DNA of 64,000 bases from Hymenobacter armeniacus (GCF_014699055.1 NZ_JACXAC010000002.1:310001-374000), one strand, 5' to 3'; counted from the stretch's first letter, positions 16,620 through 25,016 are shown. The notes: generated from the letters alone by a model not told the origin. Numbers and translations: made by a program.

Positions 16620-16787
16620 AAACAAGTTGGAAAGGGCGGTTTGGCTGCTAAAGTATTGCATTTGCGCAATGTGATTGCAACGCTAAGGCCGGGCCCGTCC
16701 GTAAAGGCAGTGAAAGCTGTTTCGTACCGGGGCGCTCCCGGCCCGGCTGCTAACTTGCGCCGGGCGGAGCCACCGCTTTTTTACTGC

Positions 16788-17714
16788 ATGATTGTTTACA
16801 AATCGACCGACTGGGTAGAAGCCCTGCGCCACCTGCGCGCCTCCGACATCATCCGCCTGCTGCTGAAGCGCGTGCTCTGGGTGGGCCTCTACGCCGCCGT
16901 GGTCACGGGGCTGGTGGTGAAATACGACAAGCTCAACCTGGCCGTCGACAAAGAATTTTTCTCGTTCCTGGGCATCATGCTCAGCCTGCTGCTGGCTTTC
17001 CGCACCAACACGGCCTACGACCGGTTTTATGAAGGCCGCCGCCTCTGGGGCCAGCTCGTGAACAACTGCCGCAACCTGGCCGTGCTGCTGCACGCCCGCC
17101 TGCCCGCCAACGACCACGCCAACCGCACCTACCTGGCCCGCCTGCTCTCCAACTTTCCCATCGCCCTCGACGGGCACCTGCGCCAGGGCGTGCGCTTCGA
17201 GAAGCTCGAAGAAGCCGACGCCGGCTTCGTGGAACGCCTGCAGCAGGTGCAGCACGTGCCCTCGCGCCTGTCGGCGCTGCTGCAGGAGGCGTTCGAGCGC
17301 CTGTTGCGCGAGGAAGTGCTGCTGCCCAACCACCTCATCACGCTGCAGCGCCACCACGAAGCCCTGCTCGACGTGGCCGGCGCCTGCGAGCGCATCAAGG
17401 CCACGCCCATCCCGTTTTCCTACAGCTACTTCATCAAGGGCTTTGTCACGGTGTTCATCCTCACCATGCCCTTCAACCTGCTCGATACCTACGAGTGGCT
17501 CACGGTGCCCATCACCATGCTGGGGGCCTACGCGCTGCTGGGCGTGGAAATGATTGGCGACGAAATCGAGGACCCTTTCGGCAAAGACAGCAACGACCTG
17601 CCGCTCACCCAGATTTCCAACCGCATTCGGGCCAACGTGCACGAAATCCTGGGCGTGGAGCTGCACGAAGACGTGCGCACCCTGGCTGACGTGCCCTACA
17701 GCGTGGTATTTTAG
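16788..17714 (+). CDS. Bestrophin-family chloride channel protein
   Basis: 308 residues. N-terminal IVYKSTDW and helices LLLKRVLWVGLYAAVVTGLV and FFSFLGIMLSLLLAFRTNTA fit bacterial bestrophins (YneE/UPF0187), as do NTAYDRFYEGRRLWG, IPFSYSYFIKGFVTVFIL and EIEDPFGKDSNDLPL near the end. Bacterial members form pentameric anion or cation channels in the inner membrane. The start at 16788 gives the standard N-terminus; the same frame is open far upstream only as shadow. A -7-like TAACTTGC lies at 16751-16758. Confidence 0.9.
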   Translation: MIVYKSTDWVEALRHLRASDIIRLLLKRVLWVGLYAAVVTGLVVKYDKLNLAVDKEFFSFLGIMLSLLLAFRTNTAYDRFYEGRRLWGQLVNNCRNLAVLLHARLPANDHANRTYLARLLSNFPIALDGHLRQGVRFEKLEEADAGFVERLQQVQHVPSRLSALLQEAFERLLREEVLLPNHLITLQRHHEALLDVAGACERIKATPIPFSYSYFIKGFVTVFILTMPFNLLDTYEWLTVPITMLGAYALLGVEMIGDEIEDPFGKDSNDLPLTQISNRIRANVHEILGVELHEDVRTLADVPYSVVF

Positions 17715-17747
17715 CAAGTTCCGGCCTTTGCGCGTGGCGCAGCCGCG

Positions 17748-18449
17748 CTACTTTTTCAGGTACGGCACCTCGCCCTTCATGTCGCGCACCAGGGCTTTGG
17801 CCAGCGCCACCGCGCTGGTGCTGGGCTTGCCGCGCAGCTCGTGGTCGAAGCGCCACACCAGCTGGCCGGTTTGGGTGTCGTAGATGTCAAGGGCGGTCTG
17901 CACGGTGTTGTCGGCCATGGGGTTGGCGCCGTTGCTGAGCACAAACACGGCGATGCTCACGCCGCCGGGCAGCAGTTGATGCATGGTGGTTTGGCCCGCC
18001 AGCACGGCATCTACGCCGAGGGCAGCGCGCAACTCGGCCATCGAGCGGGTGGGCAGGTTCTCGTAGGTAATGCCGGCGCGGGCCAGGCGTTGGTTGGTTT
18101 CGGCCGGGTTCTGAAAGGTGCACGTGGCGGGGCGCTCCGCTTGCTGGCGCATAAACTCGGCTTGGAGGGCGGCCTGCAGCTGGTAGCCCATCTGGCGGCG
18201 CTCGGCCAGCAAGCCGTTTTCGAGGGTGCTGCCCAGCGGGCGGGCGGCGCTGTCCCGGGCCCACACGCCGGCGTGCGCCACCACGTCGCGCAGCCGCTCC
18301 AGCTGCACGGCAAAAGGCAAAATGGCCACCGTGCGGTGCGCGGCCAGCGCGGCCGGGGCCAGGGCCTGGCCCTCGAAGCTGCGCCGGGCGCATCCCAACA
18401 GCCCGAGGCCAAGGCTAAGCAGCAATACAACAAGCGCAAAATGACGCAT
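17748..18449 (-). CDS. Lipoprotein, CsgG/TolB-like fold suspected
   Basis: 233 residues with a lipoprotein signal, lipobox LGLLGC and lipidated C20. The mature part contains TVAILPFAVQLERL and, later, GVDAVLAGQTTMHQL and DIYDTQTGQLVWRF. This pattern is seen in small envelope lipoproteins of the CsgG/LpoB/TolB-N fold, where a central sheet reports an assembly state. The similarity is judged by eye only. It is convergent with the bestrophin gene. Expected location is the inner face of the outer membrane. Confidence 0.7.
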   Translation of the reverse strand: MRHFALVVLLLSLGLGLLGCARRSFEGQALAPAALAAHRTVAILPFAVQLERLRDVVAHAGVWARDSAARPLGSTLENGLLAERRQMGYQLQAALQAEFMRQQAERPATCTFQNPAETNQRLARAGITYENLPTRSMAELRAALGVDAVLAGQTTMHQLLPGGVSIAVFVLSNGANPMADNTVQTALDIYDTQTGQLVWRFDHELRGKPSTSAVALAKALVRDMKGEVPYLKK

Positions 18450-18624
18450 ACAAGGCCGGAATTTATGCTAAAGATGCGGAGCCGTGCGGAGGTGTTGCAC
18501 GCGGGCGCTGCGGCGGGCTACGGCGGGCGCACCCACGCCCGCTTCGTCGATAAGCCACCGGCAAATTTCGGAATAATAACAGGGGTTTTGCTTGTTCGGC
18601 AAGGGCGTCGCAGTTCGCCCGGCC

Positions 18625-19554
18625 TTATGCCACCAGCTGCCGCTTGTACGTGCCGGGCGTCATGCCTTCGTACTTCTTGAACAGCGCCTGGAAGTAGGAC
18701 AGGTTGTTGAAACCCACCCGCAGGCACACGTCGGCCACGCTGGTCAGGGGGTGGCGCAGCAGGCGCTTGGCCTCGCCCAGCCGCTCCCGAATGATGTACT
18801 CGACCGGCGTGAGGCCGAACTCGCGCTTGAACACCCGGAAGAACGTGGCCTTGCTCATGCACGCCAGCGCGCTGAGCTTGTCAATGCTCAGGTTTTCGGC
18901 TAGGTGCTGCTTGATGTAGTCGACCACGGCCGCAAAGCGGTGCGTGGTGAGGTAACGGGCGTAGTCGTGGAAGATGAGCTGGCGGGCCTGGGTCTGCATC
19001 AGGCGCACCAGCAGCTCCTGCAGGGTAAAGCCGGCCAGCACGTCCTTGTTGATGTCGGAAGTGCGCGACACGGCCACCAGGCGGCCCAGCGTATCGGTCA
19101 GCTCGGGCGTGTTGGTGAGGTGGGCGTAGTCGGGGCCCTCTATCTTCCAGGGCTGGTGCACTTCGGCCCTGGGATAACGCTCATTCAGCAGGTCCACGGT
19201 GTGGCGAATGGTATCGGGCGCAATGGCCACGGCCAGGCACTGGGTGGGCTGGCACAGGCAGGCCTCGGGGAAGTCAATTTCCATCAGCTCGTCCTTCTCC
19301 ACCACCACGCTCTCGCCGGGCAAATAGTCGAACGCGGCGCGGCCGGGCAGGTGCATCACCTTCTTGCCGCGCAGCATGGTGGTCAGGGCCAGCCCGTCGA
19401 GGCGCAGGGGCACCCGGTGAGCGGCGTGGTGGGTCTCGAACACGTTCAGCTCGAAGCCTTCCAGGGCATATACCGTTCGGTTTTCGACCAGGGAATGCAG
19501 GCGTTCGAGGGCCAGGGGGGCAACGGCAGCAGGCAAATGGACGCGGGAGGTCAT
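18625..19554 (-). CDS. AraC-family regulator (AraC_N type)
   Basis: 309 residues. The N-terminal effector domain reads PLALERLHSLVENRTVYALE and LTTMLRGKKVMHL, as in the AraC_N family often found beside aldehyde dehydrogenase genes. The C-terminal AraC DNA-binding domain (about 210-309) has both helix-turn-helix units: LSIDKLSALACMSKATFFRV and SVADVCLRVGFNNLSYFQAL, followed by the signature KYEGMTPGTYKRQ. It is divergent from the aldehyde dehydrogenase gene, and 17-nt direct repeats sit between them, so it probably controls that operon in response to an aldehyde or alcohol. The start could also lie at 19611. Confidence 0.88.
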   Translation of the reverse strand: MTSRVHLPAAVAPLALERLHSLVENRTVYALEGFELNVFETHHAAHRVPLRLDGLALTTMLRGKKVMHLPGRAAFDYLPGESVVVEKDELMEIDFPEACLCQPTQCLAVAIAPDTIRHTVDLLNERYPRAEVHQPWKIEGPDYAHLTNTPELTDTLGRLVAVSRTSDINKDVLAGFTLQELLVRLMQTQARQLIFHDYARYLTTHRFAAVVDYIKQHLAENLSIDKLSALACMSKATFFRVFKREFGLTPVEYIIRERLGEAKRLLRHPLTSVADVCLRVGFNNLSYFQALFKKYEGMTPGTYKRQLVA

Positions 19555-19605
19555 GGCGACAGCAGCTGTGGTGAGGGAGTACCCACTCTCAACATCGGGA
19601 TGGTG

Positions 19606-19643
19606 GCACAAGTTGCGACAATTTTAGCACTCTTTGCGACAAT
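19606..19643 (+). promoter_or_regulatory. AraC-type tandem operator between regulator and aldehyde dehydrogenase
   Basis: GCACnnnTTGCGACAAT occurs twice, at 19606-19622 and 19627-19643, exactly 21 bp apart. AraC-family activators bind such direct half-sites on one helix face. It sits in the 162-base divergent region, about 75 bases before the aldehyde dehydrogenase start. Confidence 0.7.
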
Positions 19644-19716
19644 ACCACAACCCGCCGGGCCAGGGAAAAGAGACCTTTACACCGTTTCTATTTCACCCTA
19701 ATTCCCATCACAAGCC

Positions 19717-21246
19717 ATGGCTGAAACCCTCGAACAACCCACCACCGTGGTGGCCCGCCCCCAATTTAAGTCTCACTACGACAACTTCATCGGCGGTAAG
19801 TGGGTGCCCCCGGTGAAAGGCCAGTACTTCGAAAACCCGTCGCCCATCGACGGCAAGGCGTTTACCAAAGTGGCCCGCAGTTCGAAGGAAGATATCGAGC
19901 TGGCCCTAGACGCTGCCCACGAAGCCTTCAAGACCTGGGGCAAAACCTCGGCCACCGAGCGTAGCAACATCCTCAACAAAATTGCCAACCGCATCGAGGA
20001 AAACCTGGCCCACCTCGCCGCCGTGGAGTGCGTGGAAAACGGCAAGCCCATCCGCGAAACGACCTATGCCGACATGCCCCTGGTCATCGACCACTTCCGC
20101 TACTTCGCCAGCGTGATTCGGGCCGAGGAAGGCAACGTGACCGAGCTGAACAGCAGCACCGTGTCGATGAACATCAACGAGCCGCTGGGCGTCATCGGCC
20201 AGATTATTCCCTGGAACTTCCCGCTCCTCATGGCCACCTGGAAGCTGGCGCCCGCGCTGGCCGCCGGCTGCACTGTGGTGATGAAGCCCGCCGAGCAAAC
20301 CCCCGCCAGCATCATGGTGCTGATGGAGCTGATTCAGGACCTGGTGCCGGCCGGCGTCATCAACGTGGTGAACGGCTTCGGGCTGGAAGCCGGCAAGCCG
20401 CTGGCCTCGTCGCCGCGCATTGCCAAGGCCAGCTTCACGGGCGAGACGACCACCGGCCGCCTCATCATGCAGTACGCCGCCGAAAACCTGATTCCGGTGA
20501 CGATGGAACTGGGCGGCAAGTCGCCTAACATCTTCTTCAAATCGGTGATGGACGCCGACGACGACTTCCTCGACAAGGCCATCGAAGGGGCCGTGATGTT
20601 TGCCCTCAACCAGGGCGAAATCTGCACCTGCCCCTCGCGCATGCTCGTGCACGAAGACATTTACGACGAGTTCATTGCCCGTGTCATTGAGCGCGTGAAG
20701 GCCATCAAGCTGGGCAACCCGCTCGATATGGAAACAATGATGGGCGCCCAGGCGAGCAACGACCAGTTTGAGAAAATCCTGAGCTACCTCGAAATTGGCA
20801 AGGCCGAAGGGGCCGAGGTGCTGGTGGGCGGCGAGGCTTACAGCCAAGAAGACGGCGCGCTGGCCGAGGGCTACTACATCCAGCCCACCATGTTCCGGGG
20901 CCACAACAAAATGCGCATCTTCCAGGAGGAAATCTTCGGCCCGGTGGTGTCCGTGACAACCTTCAAAACCACGGAAGAGGCCATTGAAATTGCCAACGAC
21001 ACGCTCTACGGCCTCGGCGCCGGCGTGTGGACGCGCGACGCCCACGAACTGTACGAAGTGCCCCGCGCCATTCAGGCCGGCCGCGTGTGGGTGAACTGCT
21101 ACCACGACTACCCCGCCGGGGCGCCCTTCGGTGGCTACAAAGCCTCCGGCTTCGGCCGCGAAAACCACAAGATGATGCTGGGCCACTACCGCCAGAACAA
21201 GAACATGCTCATCAGCTACAGCCAGCAGAAACTGGGCTTCTTCTAG
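19717..21246 (+). CDS. NAD-dependent aldehyde dehydrogenase (ExaC/AldB-like)
   Basis: 509 residues, full length for the family. Visible landmarks are [20 protein letters not shown] (cofactor and oxyanion region), KPAEQTP, general base E264 in TMELGGKSP, nucleophile C303 in [11 protein letters not shown], and [10 protein letters not shown]. It oxidises aldehydes such as acetaldehyde to acids. The extra cysteine (CTC) and long N-terminus resemble acetaldehyde dehydrogenases that pair with a DUF779 gene, which lies downstream here at 21781. It is divergent from the AraC regulator. The stop TAG is part of a 43-bp inverted repeat. Confidence 0.95.
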   Translation: MAETLEQPTTVVARPQFKSHYDNFIGGKWVPPVKGQYFENPSPIDGKAFTKVARSSKEDIELALDAAHEAFKTWGKTSATERSNILNKIANRIEENLAHLAAVECVENGKPIRETTYADMPLVIDHFRYFASVIRAEEGNVTELNSSTVSMNINEPLGVIGQIIPWNFPLLMATWKLAPALAAGCTVVMKPAEQTPASIMVLMELIQDLVPAGVINVVNGFGLEAGKPLASSPRIAKASFTGETTTGRLIMQYAAENLIPVTMELGGKSPNIFFKSVMDADDDFLDKAIEGAVMFALNQGEICTCPSRMLVHEDIYDEFIARVIERVKAIKLGNPLDMETMMGAQASNDQFEKILSYLEIGKAEGAEVLVGGEAYSQEDGALAEGYYIQPTMFRGHNKMRIFQEEIFGPVVSVTTFKTTEEAIEIANDTLYGLGAGVWTRDAHELYEVPRAIQAGRVWVNCYHDYPAGAPFGGYKASGFGRENHKMMLGHYRQNKNMLISYSQQKLGFF

Positions 21247-21283
21247 CAATGGGTGAATGAGTGAATGGCTGAATGGGTGAATG
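21241..21283 (+). repeat. Left terminal inverted repeat of the four-helix-bundle cassette
   Basis: 43 bases, perfectly complementary to 21738-21780. It contains the aldehyde dehydrogenase stop codon and an 8-base tandem pattern GAATGRNT repeated about four times. Confidence 0.9.
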
Positions 21284-21309
21284 GTTTTTCATTCGCCCAT
21301 TCAGCCATT
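21264..21309 (+). terminator. Hairpin after aldehyde dehydrogenase
   Basis: AATGGCTGAATGGGTGAAT pairs with the following ATTCGCCCATTCAGCCATT with one mismatch. The loop contains TTTTT. It can end transcription from either side but may simply be another copy of the cassette's octamer repeat. Confidence 0.45.
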
Positions 21310-21683
21310 TATTCTTTGCCCTTGTGTGTATTGCGGGCTTTTTCCAGTACGGAAACAATTTCTAAGTATTCGTGCTCCAACCCAGCCAGCTTATCCACCG
21401 GCACAATGTCCGCCTCCCTCAGGATTTCAAGCCATAACTGGCTTTCATCCGCTTCCTCGACGCAAACGCACAGTTTCGCGTATTGTTCCTTAGCGGAGCG
21501 GGCCCGGCACACGGCCCGATAATTTGCGGCCACCGAAGTAGCCGACCGCAGCAATTGCTTTCCTACCACTTGTGCTTCGCCAGTCTGCGGCAGACTCTGA
21601 TAGAGCTTGATAACACGTAGCGCTGCTGTCTTGGTGCGTTGCCTGAACGCGTTGATAAAGCCTACCTTGGTAGAGGAATCCAT
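21309..21683 (-). CDS. Four-helix-bundle protein (S23/IVS family)
   Basis: 124 residues, all predicted helical: FINAFRQRTKTAALRVIKLY, SLPQTGEAQVVGKQLLRSAT, SVAANYRAVCRARSAKEQ, SQLWLEILREADIV. The LLRSATSVAANYRAV block is diagnostic of the family encoded by 23S rRNA intervening sequences, which also includes the Avd accessory protein of diversity-generating retroelements. These form pentameric barrels that bind nucleic acid. There is no reverse transcriptase or rRNA nearby. The gene lies antisense inside a cassette bounded by 43-bp inverted repeats, and its GC content is lower than its neighbours'. The initiation region is tandemly duplicated just upstream. Confidence 0.85.
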   Translation of the reverse strand: MDSSTKVGFINAFRQRTKTAALRVIKLYQSLPQTGEAQVVGKQLLRSATSVAANYRAVCRARSAKEQYAKLCVCVEEADESQLWLEILREADIVPVDKLAGLEHEYLEIVSVLEKARNTHKGKE

Positions 21684-21718
21684 GTGTCGTAATTAAAATT
21701 CATGTGTCGTAATTAAAA
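21681..21718 (-). repeat. 20-bp tandem duplication of the initiation region
   Basis: CATGTGTCGTAATTAAAA occurs at 21681-21698 and 21701-21718 (plus strand). On the minus strand this duplicates the leader and the ATG of the four-helix-bundle gene. The upstream ATG is out of frame by two bases relative to the gene, so only the inner one fits. Confidence 0.85.
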
Positions 21719-21737
21719 GGAGGCTGAACATACAATT

Positions 21738-21780
21738 CATTCACCCATTCAGCCATTCACTCATTCACCCATTGCTAGAA
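21738..21780 (-). repeat. Right terminal inverted repeat of the four-helix-bundle cassette
   Basis: Perfect 43-base reverse complement of 21241-21283. It ends immediately before the ATG of the DUF779 gene at 21781. Confidence 0.9.
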
Positions 21781-22173
21781 ATGCCCACGCCCCGCGTCCT
21801 CGTTACCCCCGCCGCCGAAGCCACCATCGACCTGCTCCGCGACGAGCACGGCCCGCTCATGTTCCACCAAAGCGGTGGGTGCTGCGACGGCTCCTCGCCC
21901 ATGTGCTTCGCCAAGGGCGAGTTTCGGGTGGGCAGCAACGACGTGTGGTTGGGCCGCATTCACGGCTGCGACTTCTTTATGAGCGCCAGCCAGTTTGCCT
22001 ACTGGCAGCACACCCAGCTCACGGTAGACGTGGTGAAGGGCCGCGGCGCCAGCTTTTCGCTGGAAATTCCGTTGGGCGTGCGGTTTCTCATCCGCTCCCG
22101 GCTGTTCACCGAGGAAGAAGAAAAGGACATGGAGCCCGTATACGCCGGCGACGAAGTGCCGGAAGAGGTGTAG
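21781..22173 (+). CDS. DUF779 protein linked to aldehyde dehydrogenase
   Basis: 130 residues, the usual DUF779 length. Conserved features are MFHQSGGCCDGSSPMCF, the HGCDFFM segment and SLEIPLGVRFLIRSRLF. The clustered cysteines suggest metal binding or redox chemistry. Genes of this family usually follow an aldehyde dehydrogenase; here the four-helix-bundle cassette has been inserted between them. The ATG at 21781 directly follows the cassette's right repeat, so the original leader has been replaced. An in-frame TTG at 21772 lies inside the repeat and is less likely. The stop codon TAG (22171-22173) is the first three bases of a REP A unit. Confidence 0.85.
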   Translation: MPTPRVLVTPAAEATIDLLRDEHGPLMFHQSGGCCDGSSPMCFAKGEFRVGSNDVWLGRIHGCDFFMSASQFAYWQHTQLTVDVVKGRGASFSLEIPLGVRFLIRSRLFTEEEEKDMEPVYAGDEVPEEV

Positions 22174-22263
22174 AGACGCATATTTGCGTCTCGTCGTTGA
22201 ACAACTCGCGCTAGCTTCGTCAGACTATTTCGTTCAACGACGAGACGCAAATATGCGTATCTA
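22171..22263. repeat. REP A pair 1
   Basis: TAGAGACGCATATTTGCGTC... (22171-22203) and its inverse (22232-22263) face each other across about 28 bases. Each half is itself a hairpin (GAGACGCA/TGCGTCTC) followed by TCGTCGTTGAAC. It provides the stop codon of DUF779. The right half carries one change (GTATC for GTCTC). Confidence 0.92.
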
Positions 22264-22268
22264 CAAAT

Positions 22269-22314
22269 GGCAACAAAAAAGCCCTGCCGATATCGGCAGG
22301 GCTTTTTTGTTGCC
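22269..22314. terminator. Bidirectional intrinsic terminator
   Basis: A perfect 46-bp palindrome centred at 22291/22292 with stem GCCCTGCCGAT flanked by A and T runs of six. It lies between the convergent DUF779 and S9 peptidase genes and has the form of a terminator on both strands. Confidence 0.92.
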
Positions 22315-22325
22315 ATTCAACGCGG

Positions 22326-24371
22326 CTACTTCACGTTCGTCGTCGTCACCAGCTGCACGGTTTTCGGGTCCACGGTGATTTCCTGCAGGCGCTTGGCCAC
22401 GGCCGGGCTCATGCTCTCCTGGTAGCGGCCCTTGAGCTGGCCGGCCAGAAACTTTTCGGAAGCCGCAAACATGGCCATGTTGTTGACGGGGCGGGCAAAG
22501 CCGTGGCCCTCGTCGGGGGCCAGCAGGTACTGCACGGGGTAGTTGCGGTCGCGCAGGGCCACCACTATCTGGTCGGCCTCGGCCTTGTTCACGCGCGGGT
22601 CGTTGGCGCCCTGCACCACCATGAGCGGGGTTTTGATTTTATCGGCCGAGGTCAGGGGCGACATGCGGGCCAGGGCGGCGCGGCCTTCCGGCGTGCCAGG
22701 GTCGGCCATGCGGGCGTACATCTGCTTGCGGCCGGCTTCCCAGTAGGGCGGAATGGCGTTGAGCAAGGTGGTGAGGTTGGAAGGGGCCACGATGGCCACG
22801 GCGGCGTTGTACACGTCGGGCGTGAAGGCCACGCCGGCCAGCGTGGCGTAGCCGCCATACGAGCCACCCATGATGCCCACGCGCTTGGGGTCGGCAATGC
22901 CCTGGGCCACGAGGTATTTCACGCCCCAGGTCAGGTCGTCCTGCATTTTGCGGCCCCACTCGCCGTTGCCGGCGTTCAGGAATTTCTTGCCGTAGCCGGT
23001 GCTGGCCCGGAAGTTGGGCGAGAGCACGGCGTAGCCGCGGTTGGCCAGGAACTGGTGCATGGCGTTGAAGCCGTAGCTGTCGCGGGCCCAGGGGCCGCCG
23101 TGGGGCAGAATGATGACCGGCAGGTTTTTCGCCGTCAGGCCCTTCGGCAAGGTCAGGTAGGCCGGAATCTCCAGGCCATCCGACGATTTGTAGCGCACCA
23201 CTTTCATGTCCGACAAGTCCGCGGCTTTCAGCTTGGGCCGCGTTTCGTATTGCTTGGTGAGCTGTTTGGTCTGGCGGTCAAACAAATACGCCACCGTGGG
23301 CTGCGTGGCCGAGCTGGCCGCTAGCAGCCAGAGCCGCTCGTCGGCGGTGTTGGAGGCGGGGTACACGTCGAGCCCCGGCAGCTTGCTGCTGATGGTCTTG
23401 AAGTCGGCCTCAAACGCCTTGTCCTTCCACACGCGGCGCAGCCGGTCGTCCTCAAAGCTCACAAAAATCGGCTCGTGGGTTTTTTCCGACACGGCCAGGT
23501 TGCCCACGTCCACGCGCTTCAGCGGGTCGGCCTGGTAGGGCGTCTCCTTGCCGGTGGCGGGGTCCATCAGCACAATTTCGGCCAGGTCGCGTCCAGCGCC
23601 CATGTTGGTGGCCATGTACACGTGCTGGTTGTCTTTGGCAAAGGCGATGGCGGCGCTTTGCTCGTCGATGCTCGTTTTGTAGAAGGGCACCATTTTGTCG
23701 CCCTCCACGCGCAGCCACTCGGTGCTGCCGTCGGGGTTCGAGCGCGAGGCCAGCCGCAGCTGGTCGTTCCAGTCGAATTCCCAGGCCCCGATGCGGTCGG
23801 TGTTTTGGCGCACCAGGGTTTTTTCGCCGGTGGTCAGGTTCAGCTTGTAGAGGTCGTGCCAGGCCTTGTCGCGGTCATTCAGGCCGATGTACAAGCTGTT
23901 GGGGTCGGAGAGGGGCGCGTTGAGCAGCTGCACGCGCACGCCCTTGAGGCCCGTCAGGTCGCGGGCGGTGGGCACGGGCTGGCCGGCGGGCAGGGCCTCG
24001 GCCGGGTTCACGGCGTAGATGTTGAAGTTTTCGTCGCCGGCCTTGTCCTGGCTGTAGAGCAGGTATTTGCCGTCGCGGCTCCAGAAGTAGCTGCGCACGG
24101 GGCGGGCCTGGTCGTTGGTCATGGGCCGGGCCTTGTCGAAGGGCTCGTTCAGGCCTTTCACCCAGATGTTGCGGGTGCCGTTGTAGGGCCGGATGAACGA
24201 CAGGAACTTGCCATCGGGCGAGAGCTGCGCGCCCGATATCTCAGGGTCGCCAAAGAGCAATTCGCGGTCGATGAGTGGCGGCTGGGCGCTGGCCTTGGCC
24301 GATTGCGCCGTGCCGGCGTGTGGGGCTGCCAGGGCCATGAGCAGGCCCAGGCCAAAAAGTATTCGTCTCAT
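22326..24371 (-). CDS. S9-family prolyl oligopeptidase-like peptidase, secreted
   Basis: 681 residues from MRRILFGLGLLMALAAPHAG, with a signal peptide ending near GTAQS. An N-terminal beta-propeller (about 35-415) contains GDPEISGAQLSPDGKFLSFI and related blades. The alpha/beta-hydrolase domain has the catalytic triad S504 (GGSYGGYA), D591 (GANDPRV) and H623 (DEGHGF), with HGGPWARDSYGF forming the oxyanion region. This matches dipeptidyl/acylaminoacyl peptidases of Bacteroidota acting on oligopeptides in the periplasm. An upstream reading to 24818 runs through the terminator of the next gene and is rejected. Confidence 0.93.
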   Translation of the reverse strand: MRRILFGLGLLMALAAPHAGTAQSAKASAQPPLIDRELLFGDPEISGAQLSPDGKFLSFIRPYNGTRNIWVKGLNEPFDKARPMTNDQARPVRSYFWSRDGKYLLYSQDKAGDENFNIYAVNPAEALPAGQPVPTARDLTGLKGVRVQLLNAPLSDPNSLYIGLNDRDKAWHDLYKLNLTTGEKTLVRQNTDRIGAWEFDWNDQLRLASRSNPDGSTEWLRVEGDKMVPFYKTSIDEQSAAIAFAKDNQHVYMATNMGAGRDLAEIVLMDPATGKETPYQADPLKRVDVGNLAVSEKTHEPIFVSFEDDRLRRVWKDKAFEADFKTISSKLPGLDVYPASNTADERLWLLAASSATQPTVAYLFDRQTKQLTKQYETRPKLKAADLSDMKVVRYKSSDGLEIPAYLTLPKGLTAKNLPVIILPHGGPWARDSYGFNAMHQFLANRGYAVLSPNFRASTGYGKKFLNAGNGEWGRKMQDDLTWGVKYLVAQGIADPKRVGIMGGSYGGYATLAGVAFTPDVYNAAVAIVAPSNLTTLLNAIPPYWEAGRKQMYARMADPGTPEGRAALARMSPLTSADKIKTPLMVVQGANDPRVNKAEADQIVVALRDRNYPVQYLLAPDEGHGFARPVNNMAMFAASEKFLAGQLKGRYQESMSPAVAKRLQEITVDPKTVQLVTTTNVK

Positions 24372-24414
24372 AAGTAAGCAGAAAAAAGGGTGAATGTGTG
24401 GGCCGAATGTAAAC

Positions 24415-24451
24415 AAAAACGCCCGGGCAGCAAGAGCAGCCCGGGCGTTTT
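24415..24451 (-). terminator. Intrinsic terminator of the MaoC-type gene
   Basis: CGCCCGGGC and GCCCGGGCG form a 9-bp GC-rich stem with a 10-base loop, ending in TTTTTG on the minus strand, 28 bases after the stop codon of the gene at 24479-24949. Confidence 0.85.
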
Positions 24452-24478
24452 CAGTAGCTTCGAAAGCGGTTGGTAATT

Positions 24479-24949
24479 CTATATTTCCTGGAAATGGTAC
24501 AGGAACGTGACCACGCCCGTGTAGGCGGGCTTTTTCTGGCCTTCTATCTCCAGCGTCACGCCCACGCGGGCCTTGGCAATGCCGCGCAGGTTGGCCACCG
24601 ACACCAAGGTGGCGCGCAGGCGCACCTGGCTGTTCACGGTCACGGCCTGGTTGAAGCGCAGGTTCTCGATTTCGTAGTTCACCTGCATTTTCAGGTTCTC
24701 GATGGCCACAATCTGCTGCCACAGGTAGGGCAGCAGCGAAACCGTGAGGTAGCCGTGCGCAATGGTGGCCTTGAACGGCGACTCGGTTTCGGCCCGCGCC
24801 GCGTCGGTGTGAATCCACTGAAAATCGAGCGTGGCGGCGGCAAACTGATTAATCTGCTCCTGCGTGATGGTGTGGAGTTCGGATACGCCCAGTTCCTGGC
24901 CCACGCAGGCCTCCAGCTCGGCTAAGCTGCGAATGGTAATTTTTGACAT
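24479..24949 (-). CDS. MaoC-like hot-dog dehydratase
   Basis: 156 residues, one hot-dog domain. The hydratase motif lies in ATLDFQWIHTDAARAETESP (D and H of the MaoC active site) followed by FKATIAHGYLTVSLLP with its conserved GYLT. Such proteins hydrate enoyl-CoA or related thioesters in fatty-acid or polyhydroxyalkanoate metabolism. ATG at 24949 is set by the family N-terminus (MSKITIRSLAEL) and by a well-formed promoter about 32 bases upstream. It stands alone between its own promoter and terminator. Confidence 0.88.
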   Translation of the reverse strand: MSKITIRSLAELEACVGQELGVSELHTITQEQINQFAAATLDFQWIHTDAARAETESPFKATIAHGYLTVSLLPYLWQQIVAIENLKMQVNYEIENLRFNQAVTVNSQVRLRATLVSVANLRGIAKARVGVTLEIEGQKKPAYTGVVTFLYHFQEI

Positions 24950-24980
24950 AATAAGTGGCGTACGGTTGCGGGAAAGGCCG

Positions 24981-25010
24981 CAAACATACGCCACCAATCA
25001 AGTCAGGCAA
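24981..25010 (-). promoter_or_regulatory. Promoter of the MaoC-type gene
   Basis: Minus strand TTG (25008-25010), 19 nt, then TATGTTTG (24981-24988). This is the clearest full match in the window to the Bacteroidota -33/-7 promoter form. The leader is about 25-30 nt. Confidence 0.7.
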
Positions 25011-25016
25011 TCCGTC

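Larger units (their letters stand above)
21241..21780. mobile_element. Inverted-repeat cassette carrying a four-helix-bundle gene
   Basis: A 540-bp unit lies between two genes that normally adjoin (aldehyde dehydrogenase and DUF779). Its ends, 21241-21283 and 21738-21780, are perfect inverted repeats of 43 bp beginning TTCTAGCAATGGGTGAATGA. The only gene inside is the four-helix-bundle gene on the opposite strand. This resembles the architecture of 23S rRNA intervening sequences, in which complementary ends pair into a stem around the same protein family, but here it sits in a protein operon. Mobility is inferred. Confidence 0.6.

Noticed and set aside
21241..21309. GAATGRNT octamer repeats as a CRISPR or simple microsatellite
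   Set aside because: Units are 8 bases with no spacers, and the same block recurs inverted at 21738-21780, so it is a terminal inverted repeat.
21309..21683. Avd accessory gene of a diversity-generating retroelement
   Set aside because: No reverse transcriptase, template repeat or variable region is visible nearby; only the protein family is shared.
22171..22263. REP A pair read as a transcription terminator
   Set aside because: There is no T run, the same unit occurs at three places with a transposase, and a separate perfect terminator follows at 22269-22314.
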